Assembly: GCA_014529385.2 (NCBI GenBank)
Contig: CM043968.1
Coordinates: forward strand, 24,058,513 to 24,122,512
DNA length: 64,000 nt
Reading direction: 5' to 3'
Origin: Adiantum capillus-veneris
Taxonomy: Eukaryota; Streptophyta; Polypodiopsida; Polypodiales; Pteridaceae
A program made the translations under genes and the position numbers. The notes under the pieces are model-generated. The model had not been told where the DNA came from and made no database searches. It saw only the letters and a program-made list of their open reading frames with translations. Below, piece by piece: positions 1 to 12,173 of the stretch; the stretch's first letter is position 1; every line of letters starts with the position of its first letter.

Positions 1-150
1 ATCTAGAAAATCATCTATTAGGATTGGAAACCTTTTCTTGCTAATGATCTTGTTTAAGGCTCTATAGTCAATAGAGCCTTAAGCAAAAGGTAACAGAGCC
101 TTTTAAGGCTTTATAGTCAATACACATAATCTGAGACTAGAGGAAGCTTG
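1..150 (-). pseudogene. Ty3/gypsy reverse transcriptase fragment cut by the window edge
   Basis: Read on the minus strand, bases 83 to 1 encode IDYRALN, then an ISKKRFP-like stretch and IDDFLD. This is the N-terminal part of the RT fingers and palm seen in Ty3/gypsy pol. The IDYxAL segment is present twice: about 112-135 encodes MCIDYKAL and about 50-83 encodes IDYRAL, so about 30 bp is duplicated inside the RT and the frame is broken. The + strand of the second copy forms a perfect 10-bp-arm hairpin at 56-80, a by-product of that sequence. The rest of the RT would lie left of the window. It is separate from the chromovirus to its right, whose own RT is at 2.3-2.96 kb. Confidence 0.7.
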
Positions 151-260
151 AATATGCTCTCCACCGAATCTCTGCCCTTTATATAGGTACCCCAAGATCC
201 GTTTAGACTTGCCCCTAGCCTCTGGCCCTTGGCTTTTGACATTATGCCCCTCTTGGAGAG
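150..260 (-). repeat. 3' LTR start and polypurine tract of the 0.3-4.2 kb chromovirus
   Basis: On the minus strand a purine-rich tract (CCAAGAGGGGCATAA, about 242-258) is followed at 241 by TGTCAAAAGCC, the position and first bases expected of a 3' LTR. A TATATAAAGG box lies at about 177-186. Sequence homologous to RT starts at about 140, so only about 90 bp of LTR remain before the junction with the edge fragment. The far end of this LTR is not visible. Confidence 0.5.
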
Positions 261-319
261 TCGTTTTCTTCCTCGAAAACAAAAGTGGAAAATTTCTTCT
301 TAATAACACTAATGTTTTT

Positions 320-2960
320 TTAAGTGGCATCTTCTTCAAGTTTGTCTTTCCATTTGATTAATACTTATCAACATACACGATGGCTCATACATAGATCATG
401 ATAGTCAAGAATACGCTCAGGTTCATGCGTCTTGGTTGGAGGTTCAATGAAACCAAAATTTGTTAGTCAATAACATTGTTGCCCTTATGTAAGTGTTTAC
501 ATAAATGACTTACATAAAATACTCGATGAATGTGAGACTGCACAGGTAATGATAGTTTGTAGGCCATATCACCAACTTGCTTGAGTATCTTAAAAGACCC
601 ACAATACCTCGGAGATAATTTAGGTGTTGGCCCAGTCTTCATACTTTTTGAATGCTCTAGCATACGCAAAAATACCTTTTTCCCTTTTGTGAAGGTAACT
701 TGTCAACGTTTCTCATTAGTATACTTTTTATACCGATCCTGAGCTTGTTGCACATTTTGACGAGCCAGTCTCAACATTTCTATGTGTTCCTAGACAAAAT
801 CCTTGACTTGCTGAAGTTTCTCAGTTGCCAACCCCATCGTTACTGGTGATCTAGGTTGAAAACCACACATTAGCATGAAAGTACTAAAACCAATCGTCAC
901 ATGCTTAGCACTATTGTAAGAAAAATCAAGAATAGGGAGATAATCTTCCCAATCTATTGCAATCTGCTAATGTATGGCCGTAGCATATCCTTTAGCACTT
1001 GATTAATACGTTCAATTTGACCATTCATCTCAGGATGACCAGCAATATTGATGTTGAGTTGTGTACCCAATTATTTAAGCAAAACCCTCCAAAAATGACA
1101 AACGTGTGATCACGATCAATCACAATACATATGGGCAACCCATACAACCTATGTAGATTGTCAAAAAATAACTTAGCTAACTCTGGAGTCTTAATTGTGG
1201 ACTTGTTTGGAATAAACTTGCAAAGTTTAGTCAACTCATCTCTACGGCTGCCCATACTGCATCATGACCCGTATACTTGCATCATGACCCCGTATAGTGG
1301 TCGGTATACCCACAATAAAATCTATAGAGATACTTTTCTATTTGCCATTAGTAATCTCCAATGGATGCAAGAGACCTTCTGCATTTAGGCATTCTGCTTT
1401 ATTTACTTGACATTTCTGGCAATGCAAGTCATAGTCTTGTATATAGCGATGTAAACCTGGTAGTAAAATTGTTGTCTTACAAGTGCATAAGTTTTCTTTA
1501 TGCCTGGGGCTCCTGCACTAGGACTGTCATGACATTCATGAAGAATCTTGTGCTGAATTTCCACATCCATCGATACACAAACTCTCTCCTTGGGGAGTAG
1601 ATACCCATTATCTATGGAAAAATAATTCCATCTGTGCAGCTCATCGCTCAAAAGAGAAGAACTGGATGTGGAGGTTAAAGACACACTACTAGCATTGGAG
1701 TAAGAAGGATCCCTTATTTTCACATGGCTCCACATATTTTCCCTTGAGAGATTCCAAAAAATCACTTCGAAGCTCAGTGAAAAAAAGAGAGTTGATCTCA
1801 GGCATATGACTAAGAGCATCAACTACCACATCATATCCTCATTTACAATATCAAAGTGTTGCATATACTCCTGAAGGATCTTAGTCCACCTGGCCTTTTG
1901 ACCCTTCAAATTTGTTTGCATAAACCATTCAATACTTTCATGGTCAAACACAATCTCAAACTCAGCTCCATGCAAATAATGTTGCCATGTTTTCAAAGCA
2001 GACACTATGGCATAGAGTTCTCTTTCATAAGTATAATAATTTTGCCGTGTACAATCAAGCTTCTTGGTTTCAGATGCAATTGGCCTTCCCTCCTGCAAAA
2101 GGACAACTCCAATAGTATGGTTACTAGCATTGTTTCTAATATGAGTGGTTTCAAAGGGTCCACAATAGCTAGAATATGAGCCATAGCTAATGAGTCCTTG
2201 AGAGTATCAAAAATTTTCTGTTGAGCTTCTCTCCACTAAAAGGTTTCCCCCTTGGCTTTAAGTTGGCCCGTCTTGATAACAACAATATGAGCATAGTTTT
2301 TTATGAACCTTCAATAAAAACTTGCAAATCCTAAGAAAATCTGTAACTCTTCCAAATTTTTGAAAGATGGTTATCTCCTAATGGCATCCACTTTGGACTT
2401 ATTTATAGGTAGCCCAAACAACTGAAATCACACGCCCTAAATAGTGAATTTCCTCCTTGAGAATATCACACTTTGATTCCTTGGCATATAACTTATCTTG
2501 CGATAACAATTCAACCACCACCTTCAGATGTTGTAAGTGCTCTGTCTCAGAGGCACTATAGACTAGAATTTCATCGAGGAGAATGATAACAAACTTGCCT
2601 AGATATGGTTTCAAGCCACTATCGATAAGCATCATGAAAGTTGTGGGCGCATTGGTTAACCCAAAGGGCATAACCAAAAGTTCATAGTGTCCAAACCTTT
2701 GCGTATATCAACAAGACTAATTCATACTTGATGATACCATGATTTCAAACCTATTCTCATAAAGATAAATGGGTGAGATTATCAAATAACTCTAGTCTCA
2801 ACAATCAATACTTGTTCTTAACAGTAATTGCGTTCAGACCATGATAATTTATGCACATGCGTATACTATTGTCTTTTTTCTTCACCAACAAGATAGGAGA
2901 GGCCCATGGTGAAGAGCTGAGTTGTATGAACCCTCTACTAAGATAGTCAACAAGCTAGTG
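320..2960 (-). pseudogene. pol: Ty3/gypsy chromovirus pol relic (RT, RNase H, integrase, chromodomain)
   Basis: Minus-strand fragments appear in the standard gypsy order. The RT starts at about 2,960 ([15 protein letters not shown], then MCINYHGLN) and continues at 2,677-2,399 with VMPFGLTNAP and a degenerate active site (ILLDEILVYS in place of FxDDxLVYS). RNase H is at 2,098-1,823 (YERELYAIVSALKTWQHYL). The integrase zinc-binding region is at 1,822-1,403 and part of the core at 1,255-1,025 (YGLPICIVIDRDHTF). The integrase tail is at 669-463 (KLSPRYCGSFKILKQVGDMA). At 450-320 a chromodomain can be read (PERILDYHD, IKWKDKLEEDAT) with stops inside and the usual Trp lost. Frameshifts and stops separate all the pieces. 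RNase H and integrase domains are normally needed to copy the element and join it to DNA; this copy cannot do that. Confidence 0.85.
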
Positions 2961-3399
2961 TTCCACCTCATAATGACTCATTCTATAGGGTGGTTTACTG
3001 CTTGCAACCATATCTATGCCATGTTGCACAACACATGTCAGCTATCACCCGGTGTTAAACCATGTGGGAACAAATCTTTGTATTTCATAAATAAATCGTT
3101 TAACTTATTAGCAATGTTTACTTGTTTTGGAGAGAGAGAAGAAGCCATAGTTGAAGGGAAGAGAGAGAAGCATGCCATGTTGAGGAATTTTCATTCAAAA
3201 CATTATCAACATCTGACAGAAAATGACACAATGAGTAACGTAAAAAGACTAGTTCATCTTGAGAAGAGATTCATACGCTTGGCTATACAAATAAGTGGCA
3301 AGGAAGGAGCATCTTTCTAGGGGAAAACAACATCATGTACATGCCATTATATTTAAACATCAAACTATTATGCTCATAGCTATGTTTTAATGATGATCC

Positions 3400-4163
3400 T
3401 AAACTATATAACCACTCCCAATTAAGGATCACATCTACTCAATCCATATTCATCACTTGAAAATTCAAGGACGTATGATTGAATCTCCAAAAGTACATCT
3501 TTCAATTGAGTATCCCACACTTTGGTGTCATGGCCGTTAATCATTGCTACCTTGTAATAGTGGGAAGTACCATTGTCTACCAAGATTCACACCTTGTGAC
3601 CTTGGATAAAACTTGGATAAATCCATGTATACACACCAACTCATGTGACCTTGGATAAATCCATGTCTACACACCAACTCATGTGGACCAAAGATTGGTC
3701 ACCAAATTGAGGTTGTGATAGTTGCAACACTCATGCACTTCGGTGTGTTAATTCCACATTGGAGAAATGGGAGGAGGAATCAAGAGGTAGCAATTGCATC
3801 ATGTGCACCACTTTCTCCTTACCTTGGGCAACATATTTTCCCTTCGAACAATCCTTTTTTCCATGTCCACTCCCTAAACATGAAAACATAACTTTTTCTT
3901 CTTATGCTTGCCAAACTCTTCACTAGACATATGGCTTCTATGCCCTTGGGGCTTCTTGGACACATCAAATGCACCTACTATAAACTTTTCCTTATTTTTC
4001 CCATGCTGTGTTTGTGCATTTGTATGTGTAGTGTCAAACACGAGAGTTTTATGCAATGCTTTTCGAACATGACGGACTGACAACCACAATTGAGAGCATA
4101 GTTGGGGTTTTTAATGCTTTCTATGCATTTATTGGTGAGCAAATGTATCCAGGAAGACATCAA
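3400..4163 (-). pseudogene. gag: gag and protease relic of the same chromovirus
   Basis: Upstream of the RT on the minus strand, about 3,590-3,420 reads ILVDNGTSHYYK and onward. This is the layout of a retroviral-type aspartic protease start, where DSGA or DTGA would be expected; the catalytic triplet is altered to DNG. About 3,890-3,850 reads FSCLGSGHGKKDC, a CX4HX4C remnant of a gag zinc knuckle whose first Cys is missing. Bases 4,163-3,874 hold short open pieces with no clear family match. The 5' LTR of this element is not recognisable. Assignment rests on order and motif remnants. Confidence 0.55.
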
Positions 4164-4306
4164 AATGAGCTTGCAGATAATGGATTTTTTTTTTACGATC
4201 TGTCATATTTGGAACGCATTTACTGGTGAGCAAATGTACTGAGGAAGACATCACAATGAGCTTGCAGGTAATGGAATATTTTTTTAAGATCTGTCATATT
4301 TGGAAC
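4125..4306. repeat. Two tandem copies of a 91-bp unit
   Basis: Unit 1 is 4,125-4,215 and unit 2 is 4,216-4,306. Both start with GCATTTA, both end with CATATTTGGAAC, and they differ at only a handful of positions, mostly around an internal T-run. Exact equal length and direct adjacency indicate a local tandem duplication. It lies just upstream of the chromovirus gag relic on the minus strand. Confidence 0.8.
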
Positions 4307-6290
4307 CTAGAATATCCTTTGGCTGGGGTCGTGTAACTCCTTTGCCACTTCCATCCTTTGACAACAAGGATTGGTCTCTTGCCAACTTCCCAAACTAGTG
4401 AGAGCTTCAAAAATAGGTTGTTTTAGGATATACAGAAGTCCCTCAAGTATTCTATTTCTACAAAGATTGTTAGGCTCACTCTATTTATGCATGTTGAAGT
4501 GTTTGTAGATTTCTTCTTTGATGAGAAAATAAGAACTACCACAACAATGTTCATTTGCAAGTCTGAGAGCTGTTTGGAAATTTTAGATGATAATTGGGAT
4601 ATGAAACAGTCACATGACAAAATCTGTATTTTGCAAAAGAAGTCCATAATTTGCAAGTACATTATAAGCTCTCAAAATTTCATAGTGGCATTTTACTAGT
4701 TTAGATATCATCTACTTAGTGGGATAATGTCAAGTACAAACCTTACAAAACTCATGGTAGATCTTACATATGAAGACCTTCCACTTCTGTCAAAAGTGTA
4801 TGCATTCAGTCTCAACAATAGAAATGTACTTCCAAGATGCAAGGAGAAAACAACATTTGCAAGGAGTCCCTCTCAAATACACTTCACTTGATTGCTTCCA
4901 CCATAAGCTAGGTCACATACATTGTGCACGCAATGAGTTTTAATGCCATGCAATCCAAAATGTGCACTCCAAAATGACATTTTGTGCCACTCAAACATTG
5001 TCTCAAAAATGTATACTTTTCATTGTTTCAAAACTTTACAAAATCGTGCTGTTTCTTTCTAAATGTATACAAAAGAGTGATAATTAATGCTCCCTTTCTC
5101 TTCTACTGCTCCCATGTTCCCCTGCCTCTCCCTCGATTACTACCAATACTCCCCTACCCTTTCCCTAGATTGATGCTCCTTCTCCCTCAGGGGACGCTGG
5201 TCTTGGGTACCCTTTCACGTCATTCAAATGCATGGGCCTCCTCCATGGATTCCCATGCATCTTGCATGTGTGAAGCTTCCTTGTCTTCTCGCTCTTGCTA
5301 CTAATGTGTAACCCCATCCTCTACTTTTGTGAAGTACGCATAATATTGATTGATTGCTTCTTGAATGTTTTGAACCTTGTCTTGAGTCTGCTGGTGCCGC
5401 TTCGTGATGTTGTCAATGCGGGCCTGTTCGAACTCCTAAACTTGGGCGCTTTCCTCTCTTGACCATATGTGCGCCGAGATTATAATATGCCGAATGGCCA
5501 TTACAAAAAATTTGCACACATCATAGGGGCTATAGTTATGTAATTAAAGTCCTGTAGAAGCGTGACAATAACAAAGTAAGTAAAGAAGTTACTTCATTTA
5601 ATACAAACATTGCAGCAATACATGCATTGAAAAAATACGCCTACTTACATTTGGTACATCCAAAATTTGGCTAACAAGGAGCATATCATTCATACACGTA
5701 CGTCAGCCACCCACAGCTATAGTCATCAACTTGCATGGGCACGCTGACCCGTTGGTGCTGAGTGGCAGTCCCTAGATCACGTTCTAACAAAATGTGCTCG
5801 AGACATCATACAATTTTTTTTTGCGGCACTACATACCTAAGCGCTTGCTTCAGTAAAGCATTACAAATAGATACTACTAGCAAATGCATAAAGATGGGCC
5901 TTACGTCTTTACACGCCCATGGAACCCCGTTCTTTACTTGGAGTTTTTGTAGTATCTTCAATATCAATTAATAACATGCTCCAATGTTCACTACACAGAA
6001 AACACCAAAACAATCAAGGATTAAGAAAAAGATCCTAAATCCAACATAGTTTTTACTTTTCAAGACAAAACTCACAATTGATTGTATGCAGTGACAAAAT
6101 GCATGCTAGATCCCAATTTACTGTGTTGAACCAACCCATCAGTGCCATAAAGGAAACACCATTGTTCTGAAGCAAGGGTGAGATAAGCATATCTATTATG
6201 TATACTTTGTCCTGAATGTCCGCCGGGCAGAAGCGAGATCGCGTGCCTAACATGAATACATGCTAGCAATTAGATTGCTTGGTTTATGTA
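4307..6290. other. Stretch without a recognisable gene
   Basis: No family could be named here. Three weak coding-like traces exist. The first is a 70-codon + frame at 4,487-4,699. The second is a minus-strand stretch at about 5,430-5,300 reading as a Gln/Lys-rich helix (EQARIDNITKRHQQTQDKV) with a stop upstream. The third is overlapping minus frames at 6,269-6,053, containing for example RSRFCPADIQDKVYIIDM. All are short and broken. They may be eroded transposon ORFs. Confidence 0.4.
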
Positions 6291-6294
6291 CAGT

Positions 6295-6617
6295 AAGAAC
6301 CAAGCAAAACGGGGCCTTGATAAATGCATGAAGGTCCCTATTCGCTTGGTTCTGGACCTCACTCCCGCTAGGACATGGGTCAATACCAAGTGAACTAGGG
6401 ACATGAAAAATTCATCAGGGTCTCCATTTGCTTGGTTCTGACCATCACTGCAACAAAGACTTGGGTCAATACCAATCAAATTGGGGCCTCAAAAACTTCA
6501 TGAGGGTCCCCATTTTATTGGTTATGACCCTCATTGTTGCAAAGACATGGGTCAATACGAAGCAAATAGGTGGCCTCCAAATTTCCTAAACCCCTATTCG
6601 CTTGGTTCTACCCCAAC
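6295..6617. repeat. Tandem array of imperfect palindromes, about 87-bp period
   Basis: The motif CTATTCGCTTGGTTCTGAC and its reverse complement alternate through this stretch: forward near 6,336, 6,422, 6,509 and 6,593; reverse near 6,296, 6,367, 6,464 and 6,551. Between paired arms lies a second, shorter inverted pair such as CCTCA and TGAGG. Each unit can therefore fold into a hairpin of roughly 65-70 nt. About three and a half units are present. The same family recurs at 15.0-15.4 kb. Confidence 0.75.
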
Positions 6618-6863
6618 AACATGACTAATAATGAACTTGAGACATACCACATAGCAATGTTGACAACGGAATCCGTTGCGTTGGTATTGGAAAAATCGCG
6701 CAAGCATAGGAAATCTTATTGATCAAGGTTGAAAATGACGAATCTGTGCAGGAAGAGGCGTAGAACTGACCAAAACTTATAGTTCCTCTTTGTTTTATTC
6801 TTTGATTTTCTCTACAATATTTCAGTATTCTGGTAGAAGATATTGCTCTGTGTTGGCTGGCCG

Positions 6864-7200
6864 TTACTCTACGTTGGCTGGCCCTCGCGAAGAAGAGGCC
6901 CCTTGCTTTTCTTGAGTTGTCTCTGGCTCTTCCGGTGCTGGCTCCTCCCTGACTGGCTCAGTCTCATCCTTAACTGAGGCAGGCTCCTCCCTTATCAGCT
7001 CATGCCCCTCCCTGGTTGGCTCCTGCTGGTCCTCCCTAACAGGCTCAGTCTCCACCTTAACTGGGTCAGTCTCCTCCTTGGTTGGCTCTAACTCCTCGTT
7101 GGCTGGCTCCGACTGATCCCTGGCCAGCTCCGGCTGCTGGAGTGGAGATGTACCTGGCTCGAGTACTCCCTCAGGATCAAGATTTGCCTGCCCATCTGTC
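6864..7200 (-). pseudogene. Acidic Glu/Pro-repeat reading frame, unknown
   Basis: The minus-strand frame ending at 6,864 can be followed back to about 7,200. It is made of degenerate repeats of the type EPVREE, EPTKEE, EPTREG and DPVKVE, ending ASSSRGPANVE. It is strongly acidic with no hydrophobic core. Linkers like this occur between integrase and RT in copia polyproteins and in many low-complexity plant proteins, so no function can be assigned. It lies downstream of the copia-1 RNase H on the same strand but after unrelated sequence, so it may belong to another relic. Confidence 0.35.
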
Positions 7201-7594
7201 TGGGCTGAGGATTTATTGTTCCTCTCAACCCATGATCAGGATCTTCTGCTGCTTTCAACCCTTGAAGGCATGTTTGTCACGCACAAGGATGGAGAGGGGG
7301 AATGTTAAGAATATCCATGGTTATACTGTCCCAAATACGTACTGGATGAAGCAACCCATCGTAGCAAAAACACAACCTCCGCAGTGTGTAAAAATCTTGT
7401 GATATAATTGTGACGCGTATGGGCATGGGCAGCCAGGATATATCCATCATTGAAGAGTTCAACAAGGTAGCGTTCTACAATCTTCTGCAGGCAGAGAAGT
7501 GCACTATATTGGCCCATCACATGCCCACTCTCCAATGCTCACAAATCTCTCATTGACATGGAAGCCGTGGGATGGCCAGTTGCATGTGCCTTTT

Positions 7595-7826
7595 GTCTCT
7601 ATGTAACGTTTTTGACACAAGGCATTACCACCATCACACTGTTTGAACTATATACCCAACTAATGATGCAACAACCTCAAATCTTTCATCTTGAAAGTAA
7701 CATTCAAATCAATCTTAAATTCAACAATATGTCTCTCATTTGGTCCAATGATCAACAAATCATCCACGTAGAGAACCACAATGAGAAGTACATCACCCTC
7801 ACTCTTTACAAACAATGTGCTTTCTA
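7595..7826. repeat. Second copy of the YVDD-encoding RT segment (matches 8,368-8,598)
   Basis: Bases 7,595-7,826 are a direct copy of 8,368-8,598, both starting near TGTCTCTATGTA and ending near CAATGTGCTTTC. They differ at perhaps one base in ten by eye. Both encode VVLYVDDLLI on the minus strand. Because the copy sits after RNase H, out of order, it is an internal rearrangement (unequal recombination or template switching), not a second element in order. Confidence 0.8.
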
Positions 7827-7834
7827 TGGGCAGT

Positions 7835-9084
7835 GTCCTGTCCAAAACCCAAATTAGCCATAAGGCGTCTGAGCCATACACACTCAATCGTAGATGTGAA
7901 GACTGCCTTATACTCAGCCTCACAACTTGAAGTGGCCATATTAGGTTGTTTTCTTGCTCAACTATGATATACATGAACTGCCAAGCATGAAACAAAAACC
8001 ACTTGTGGACACTCGTGTGTCAAAACAACCAACGCAATCTGAGTCCAAAAAAGCATGTAAGTCTGGCGGCAATGATCCCCCCTTGGGATAAAACAAGCCA
8101 AGATGTAAAGTGCCACTAAGGTAGCAAAAAATCCTCTTGACAGCCTGCCAATGCTTAGACCCTGGGCTATGCATAAATCTGCTGACCTGTGAGACTGCAA
8201 ACTGAATATCCGGCCTCGTGTTGCATACAAAAATGAGGCATCCAACAACAACTTGGTAAAGAGTGACATCTACAGGATCACCAACATCATGAAGACACAA
8301 TTTCAAACCTGTTTCCATGGGAGCGGCAATAGGTTTGCAATCCTCAAGTCCAAACTTACATAGCAATGTCTCTATGTAGCTTTTTTGACACAAGACAATA
8401 CCACCATCAATTTGCTTAAACTATATACCCAAGTAATGATGCAACATCCCCAAATCTTTCATCTTGAAAGTAGCATTCAAATCAGCCTTAAATTCAGCAA
8501 TATGTCTCTCATTTGGTCGAGTGATCAGCAAATCATCAACATAAAGAACCACAATGAGAAGTACATCACCCTCACGCTTTACATACAATGTGCTTTCCGT
8601 TGGACTGTTTACGAAAGCCTTGTTTGATCAAATGAGTGTCAGCTTTCTCATACCAAGCACGAGGAGATTGCTTCAACCCATACAAAGCCTTCTTACATTT
8701 GCACACTTTGTCCTCTTGTCCTTTCTTGACAAAACCGCGAGGTTGCGTTACATAAACTTCCTCAAATATGTCACCATTCAAGAAAGCAATAACAATGTCT
8801 TATTGATGTACATCCCAACCAAAATGAGTTGCCAATGCACATAGAAAACGCATAGTAGTCATAGGACAAGTGGGAGCAAAAGTCTCTTCATAATCTATGC
8901 CTTTTTGATGTGCATAACCCTTTGCAACAAGTCGAGCCTTATGGCGATCGATCTCACCATCTGCCTTGCGTTTCAACTTGTACACCCACTTCGTACCAAT
9001 GGCCTTTTTGCCAATAGGCAAATCACATAAAGTCCATGTGTCATTTTCTATGAGTGCATCATATTTTGATTGCATGGCAACCAT
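7835..9084 (-). pseudogene. pol: copia-1 reverse transcriptase and RNase H
   Basis: Minus-strand frames encode the copia RT. The first, 9,084-8,800, has WVYKLKRKADGEI, KARLVAKGYAHQKGIDYEET and FAP. Next, 8,781-8,572 has NGDIFEEVYVTQPRGF and KALYGLKQSPRAWY. The YVDDLL active site lies in the 8,600-8,400 stretch. The C-terminal part, 8,393-7,962, has TRPDIQFAVSQVSRFMHSPG and KRIFCYLSGTLHLGL. RNase H ends at about 7,830 (ATSSCEAEYKAVF, ECVWLRRLMANLG). Several frameshifts and stops separate the parts. Immediately after RNase H a second, partial copy of the YVDD region begins (see the 7,595-7,826 repeat). Confidence 0.85.
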
Positions 9085-10873
9085 CCAATTTTTTGAATTT
9101 TGTGCTCATCAAAATACAGAGGTTCCTCAACATCATGTAAGCTAGACACAGCCAAAGCATAACAATCTGATGCATAAGATGCATGGCTAGATCCTGAACG
9201 AGTACGACTAGACAAAGGTGCATCCAATTTACTGTCACGCAATGTATGCACCAGCCATTTTGGCATACCTCTAGCCTGCTCATTTTCAGCCCTTTCCTCA
9301 TCAAGTACATCATGTACATGTGCATCAGTAATAGGCTGATCTGTAACAGTTTTTGAAACCCCCATAGGTTGTACATTTGCCTCATTGGAATTTACATTTG
9401 TATTTCCACCACTGAAAAGAGGCAACAAAGTGTCATAAATGTCCTGTGAGCTTACATTACTGTCTCTAGTACATGACAGCAAGGGCCGAACAGAATCTTC
9501 CACAAACACTACATCATGTGAAACCAGGATACGCTTTGTTTGCGGATGATACAACCTGTAACCTTTGCTTTCAGCACTATAACCAACAAAAATTACATTT
9601 GGCAGACTTATCATCCAATTTTCTGCATTGTGTTTGTGGCACCAAAGCATATGCCAAACAACCAAAAACACGCATGTGCTCAATAGAAGGCTTTCTATCA
9701 TGCCATGCTTCATATGGAGTAATAGACTGCAAAGCTTTCGTAGGACACCTGTTTAGTACATAAGTGGCACACATGATGGCCTCAAGCCAAAAAGAATGCG
9801 GCAAAGTTTGACTTTTGACCATACAACGTGCCATTTCCGTAAGTGACCTATTTTTCCTCTCAGCAACACCATTTTGTTGAGGTGTATAAGGCACTGTACA
9901 TTGGTGTTTTATCCCACGACTAGCCAGAAATGCATTAAATTCATGAGACATATATTCCCCCCCTCGATTGAAACGGAGGGTGCCCATAGTACATTTTGAG
10001 ACGTTTTTCAACCATAGCTAGAAACTGTTTGAAGCACATAAAAACTTCAGACTTTGCTTTAAGCGGAAATACCCATGCACGCCTGGAGTAATCATCAATC
10101 AAAGTCACGAAGTATAGGTAATTTCCCAAGGACGAGGTTTGCATGGGCCCACAAACATCACTATGCACAAGCTGCAACCTGCATGTGGCCCTAACTGAAC
10201 CATCCTTTGGAAACTTAGAACGCTGCATTTTACCCAAAATACAGCCTAAACAAACATGTTTGACAGGTGCTTCAAGAGGCGGCAAAGAAGCAACCATATT
10301 AGATTTCTGCAAACGCAGCAAACTGGCAAAATTCAGATGACCAAAACTTGCATGCCAAAGTTTTGCATCTGAAATAGCCCTTGAATCTGCAACTGCATTT
10401 GCAAAATTTTGTCCACACTTGTCATACAAAGTGAGATTATACAGCCCATGACACAAAAGGCCAGATGCAACAATTTCATCACCAAAACTGAGATCACGAA
10501 CTGTACATCTGTCATCCACAAATTTGACTATAAGTCCAAGTCTAGCAAGTGCAGATACAGACAAAAGATTCTTCTTGATCCCAGGTACATAAAGTGCATC
10601 AACAAGTGTGAAAGAACTACCATTTGCAGCAGTAAGAACAATCTTTTCAATTCCCTGAACCGGATAAGAGGCATTGTTGGCACAAGTGATTGAATTCCCA
10701 TGAGATACAGACTTGAGAGAGGTGAACAATTCACGATGTGAGGTAATGTGCTTTGTAGCACCACTATCGAAATACCACACATATGAATCTACAGCAAGTG
10801 ACATGTGCATCATGGACAACAGGATTGTAAGTGCACTCTGCACTAAAAGCTCATTCTGTATCAACATCAACAT
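9048..10873 (-). pseudogene. pol: copia-1 protease and integrase
   Basis: Bases 10,873-9,941 encode the protease (WYFDSGATKHI), a GAG-pre-integrase zinc finger (LWHASFGHLN ... CLGCILGK) and the start of the integrase core (LVHSDVCGPMQT, FVTLIDDYSR). A frameshift leads to 10,011-9,577 (LRFNRGGEY, QNGVAERKNRSL), and a second to 9,713-9,048. The first Asp and the Glu of the DDE triad are present. The second Asp is Asn (FNRGG where copia has a TDRGG- or SDNGG-type motif), so the integrase would be inactive even with the frame corrected. The hinge before RT is rich in Asp, Glu and Asn. Confidence 0.85.
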
Positions 10874-10993
10874 TACAGTCTTCTTTCATAGAAGACTCAA
10901 CAACGGCTGCATTTGCAGTGGAACCAGCATTTGCAGTGGAAGCACCCTCTTTCTTCTTTGCCTCTTTGGCCTTCAACTTAGGACACTGTTTGA

Positions 10994-11860
10994 TTAAGTG
11001 ATCATTAGCTTTACAATAGTGGAAACGCATCTTCTTTTTGCCCTTATCACCAAAATTTCCAGACGAATTGCTACCAGAGAAGCATTACCAACATAATTTT
11101 TGCCACTCGCAGCAGAACCATAAGTGGCTGCATTGCTGTTACCACCCTTTCTTTGAGAAGCAATAAAAGCCTGTTCAACTGCAAGTTGTCTAGTCATGTT
11201 TTTTCTGGAAAGTGACTCTTGCAACAACAATGTGCATAATGCATCAAACTTGACAGCTTCAGGATTTCCTTGGGTCATAAGTCTCCAAGTACTAGCAAAA
11301 GTCTGGTAAGGCATCAAGGACAGTCTGCACAAGGGAACTATTTGAAATGAATTCACCTGCAGAAATAAGTTGCTCATTGATATCTTTGACACCAGCAAGG
11401 AAAATGTCCATATCATCTTCCTCATGCATAATCTTTGACTCCAGCTCTTTATGTAGCAAAGCAATTTTAGCCTCATTGCCATTTACATAAAGACCAGCCA
11501 AAATATCCCAAGCTTGTTTTGCAGATTTTGTTGAACGGATGTGAGGAACAATGGTGCACTTCACAGACAACACAATCAATGCATGAGCCTGCGCATCCTT
11601 TACATCCCAACTAGATTGTTCTGCCGTAGGCAAAAAAACTCTAATAACAATAATTCTTGTAGCAAGACCTGCAACATCCTCAACATCACCTGCATCCTCA
11701 GAACCAGGACGTACATCGATGCCCTACACAATATTCCATACGCCCTTTGACACAAGAACATGTTGCAGTATGTAAGCCCACATAGGGGAATTGTCCCCAT
11801 CCAATCTATCCTCAATAGCAAACATCTTGAAGACATCTGTGTTGTTGTCAGCCATGGTAA
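10994..11860 (-). pseudogene. gag: copia-1 gag
   Basis: The likely start is an ATG near 11,855 (MADNNTDVFKMFAIEDRLDG), an acceptable gag start aligned with the copia-2 gag start (MANNNANVFKMFAAEERLDG). Frames at 11,633-11,292 and 11,482-10,994 carry a UBN2-type copia gag core (KSAKQAWDILAGLY, KIMHEEDDMD, FLAGVKDINEQLI). The end has a decayed zinc knuckle; the CHNC is replaced by CHYC/KAND-like sequence near 11,020. At least two frameshifts. Gag normally forms the particle that packages element RNA. Confidence 0.8.
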
Positions 11861-12173
11861 ATGCTGCACCTGATGTGAAAACTCCCCGAAAAGAGGAGAA
11901 ACAAAGCGAGAACAATACGTGCTATATAGCACAAACTGTAGAAGATTGTAAGCACCTGTTATGCAAAAAATAGCACCGATAGAAATTCTGCACAAAATGA
12001 CGAAATAGCCTGTGCAGTACTGCATGTAGTGGAAACGGAGGTCGAAATGAAGCTGCAATTTTTGTCGATCTACGAACGCTTGCCAAAGCTCACTAAAATT
12101 GAAGAAAGTGAGCAGGCGTGTGCTGGAGTAGCTGCTGGCGACTAAGCCTGGGAGGACGCAACCTGCTTTGATA

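Noticed and set aside
56..80. Perfect hairpin as a transcription terminator
   Set aside because: It arises from the duplicated RT coding segment IDYRAL on the minus strand and has no terminator context in a plant nuclear genome.
6295..6617. Palindromic array as a CRISPR array
   Set aside because: Units alternate orientation and vary, without unique spacers. The context is a plant genome.
7082..7402. 106-codon + frame over the Glu/Pro repeat
   Set aside because: It is an antisense shadow of the repetitive minus frame and has no independent support.
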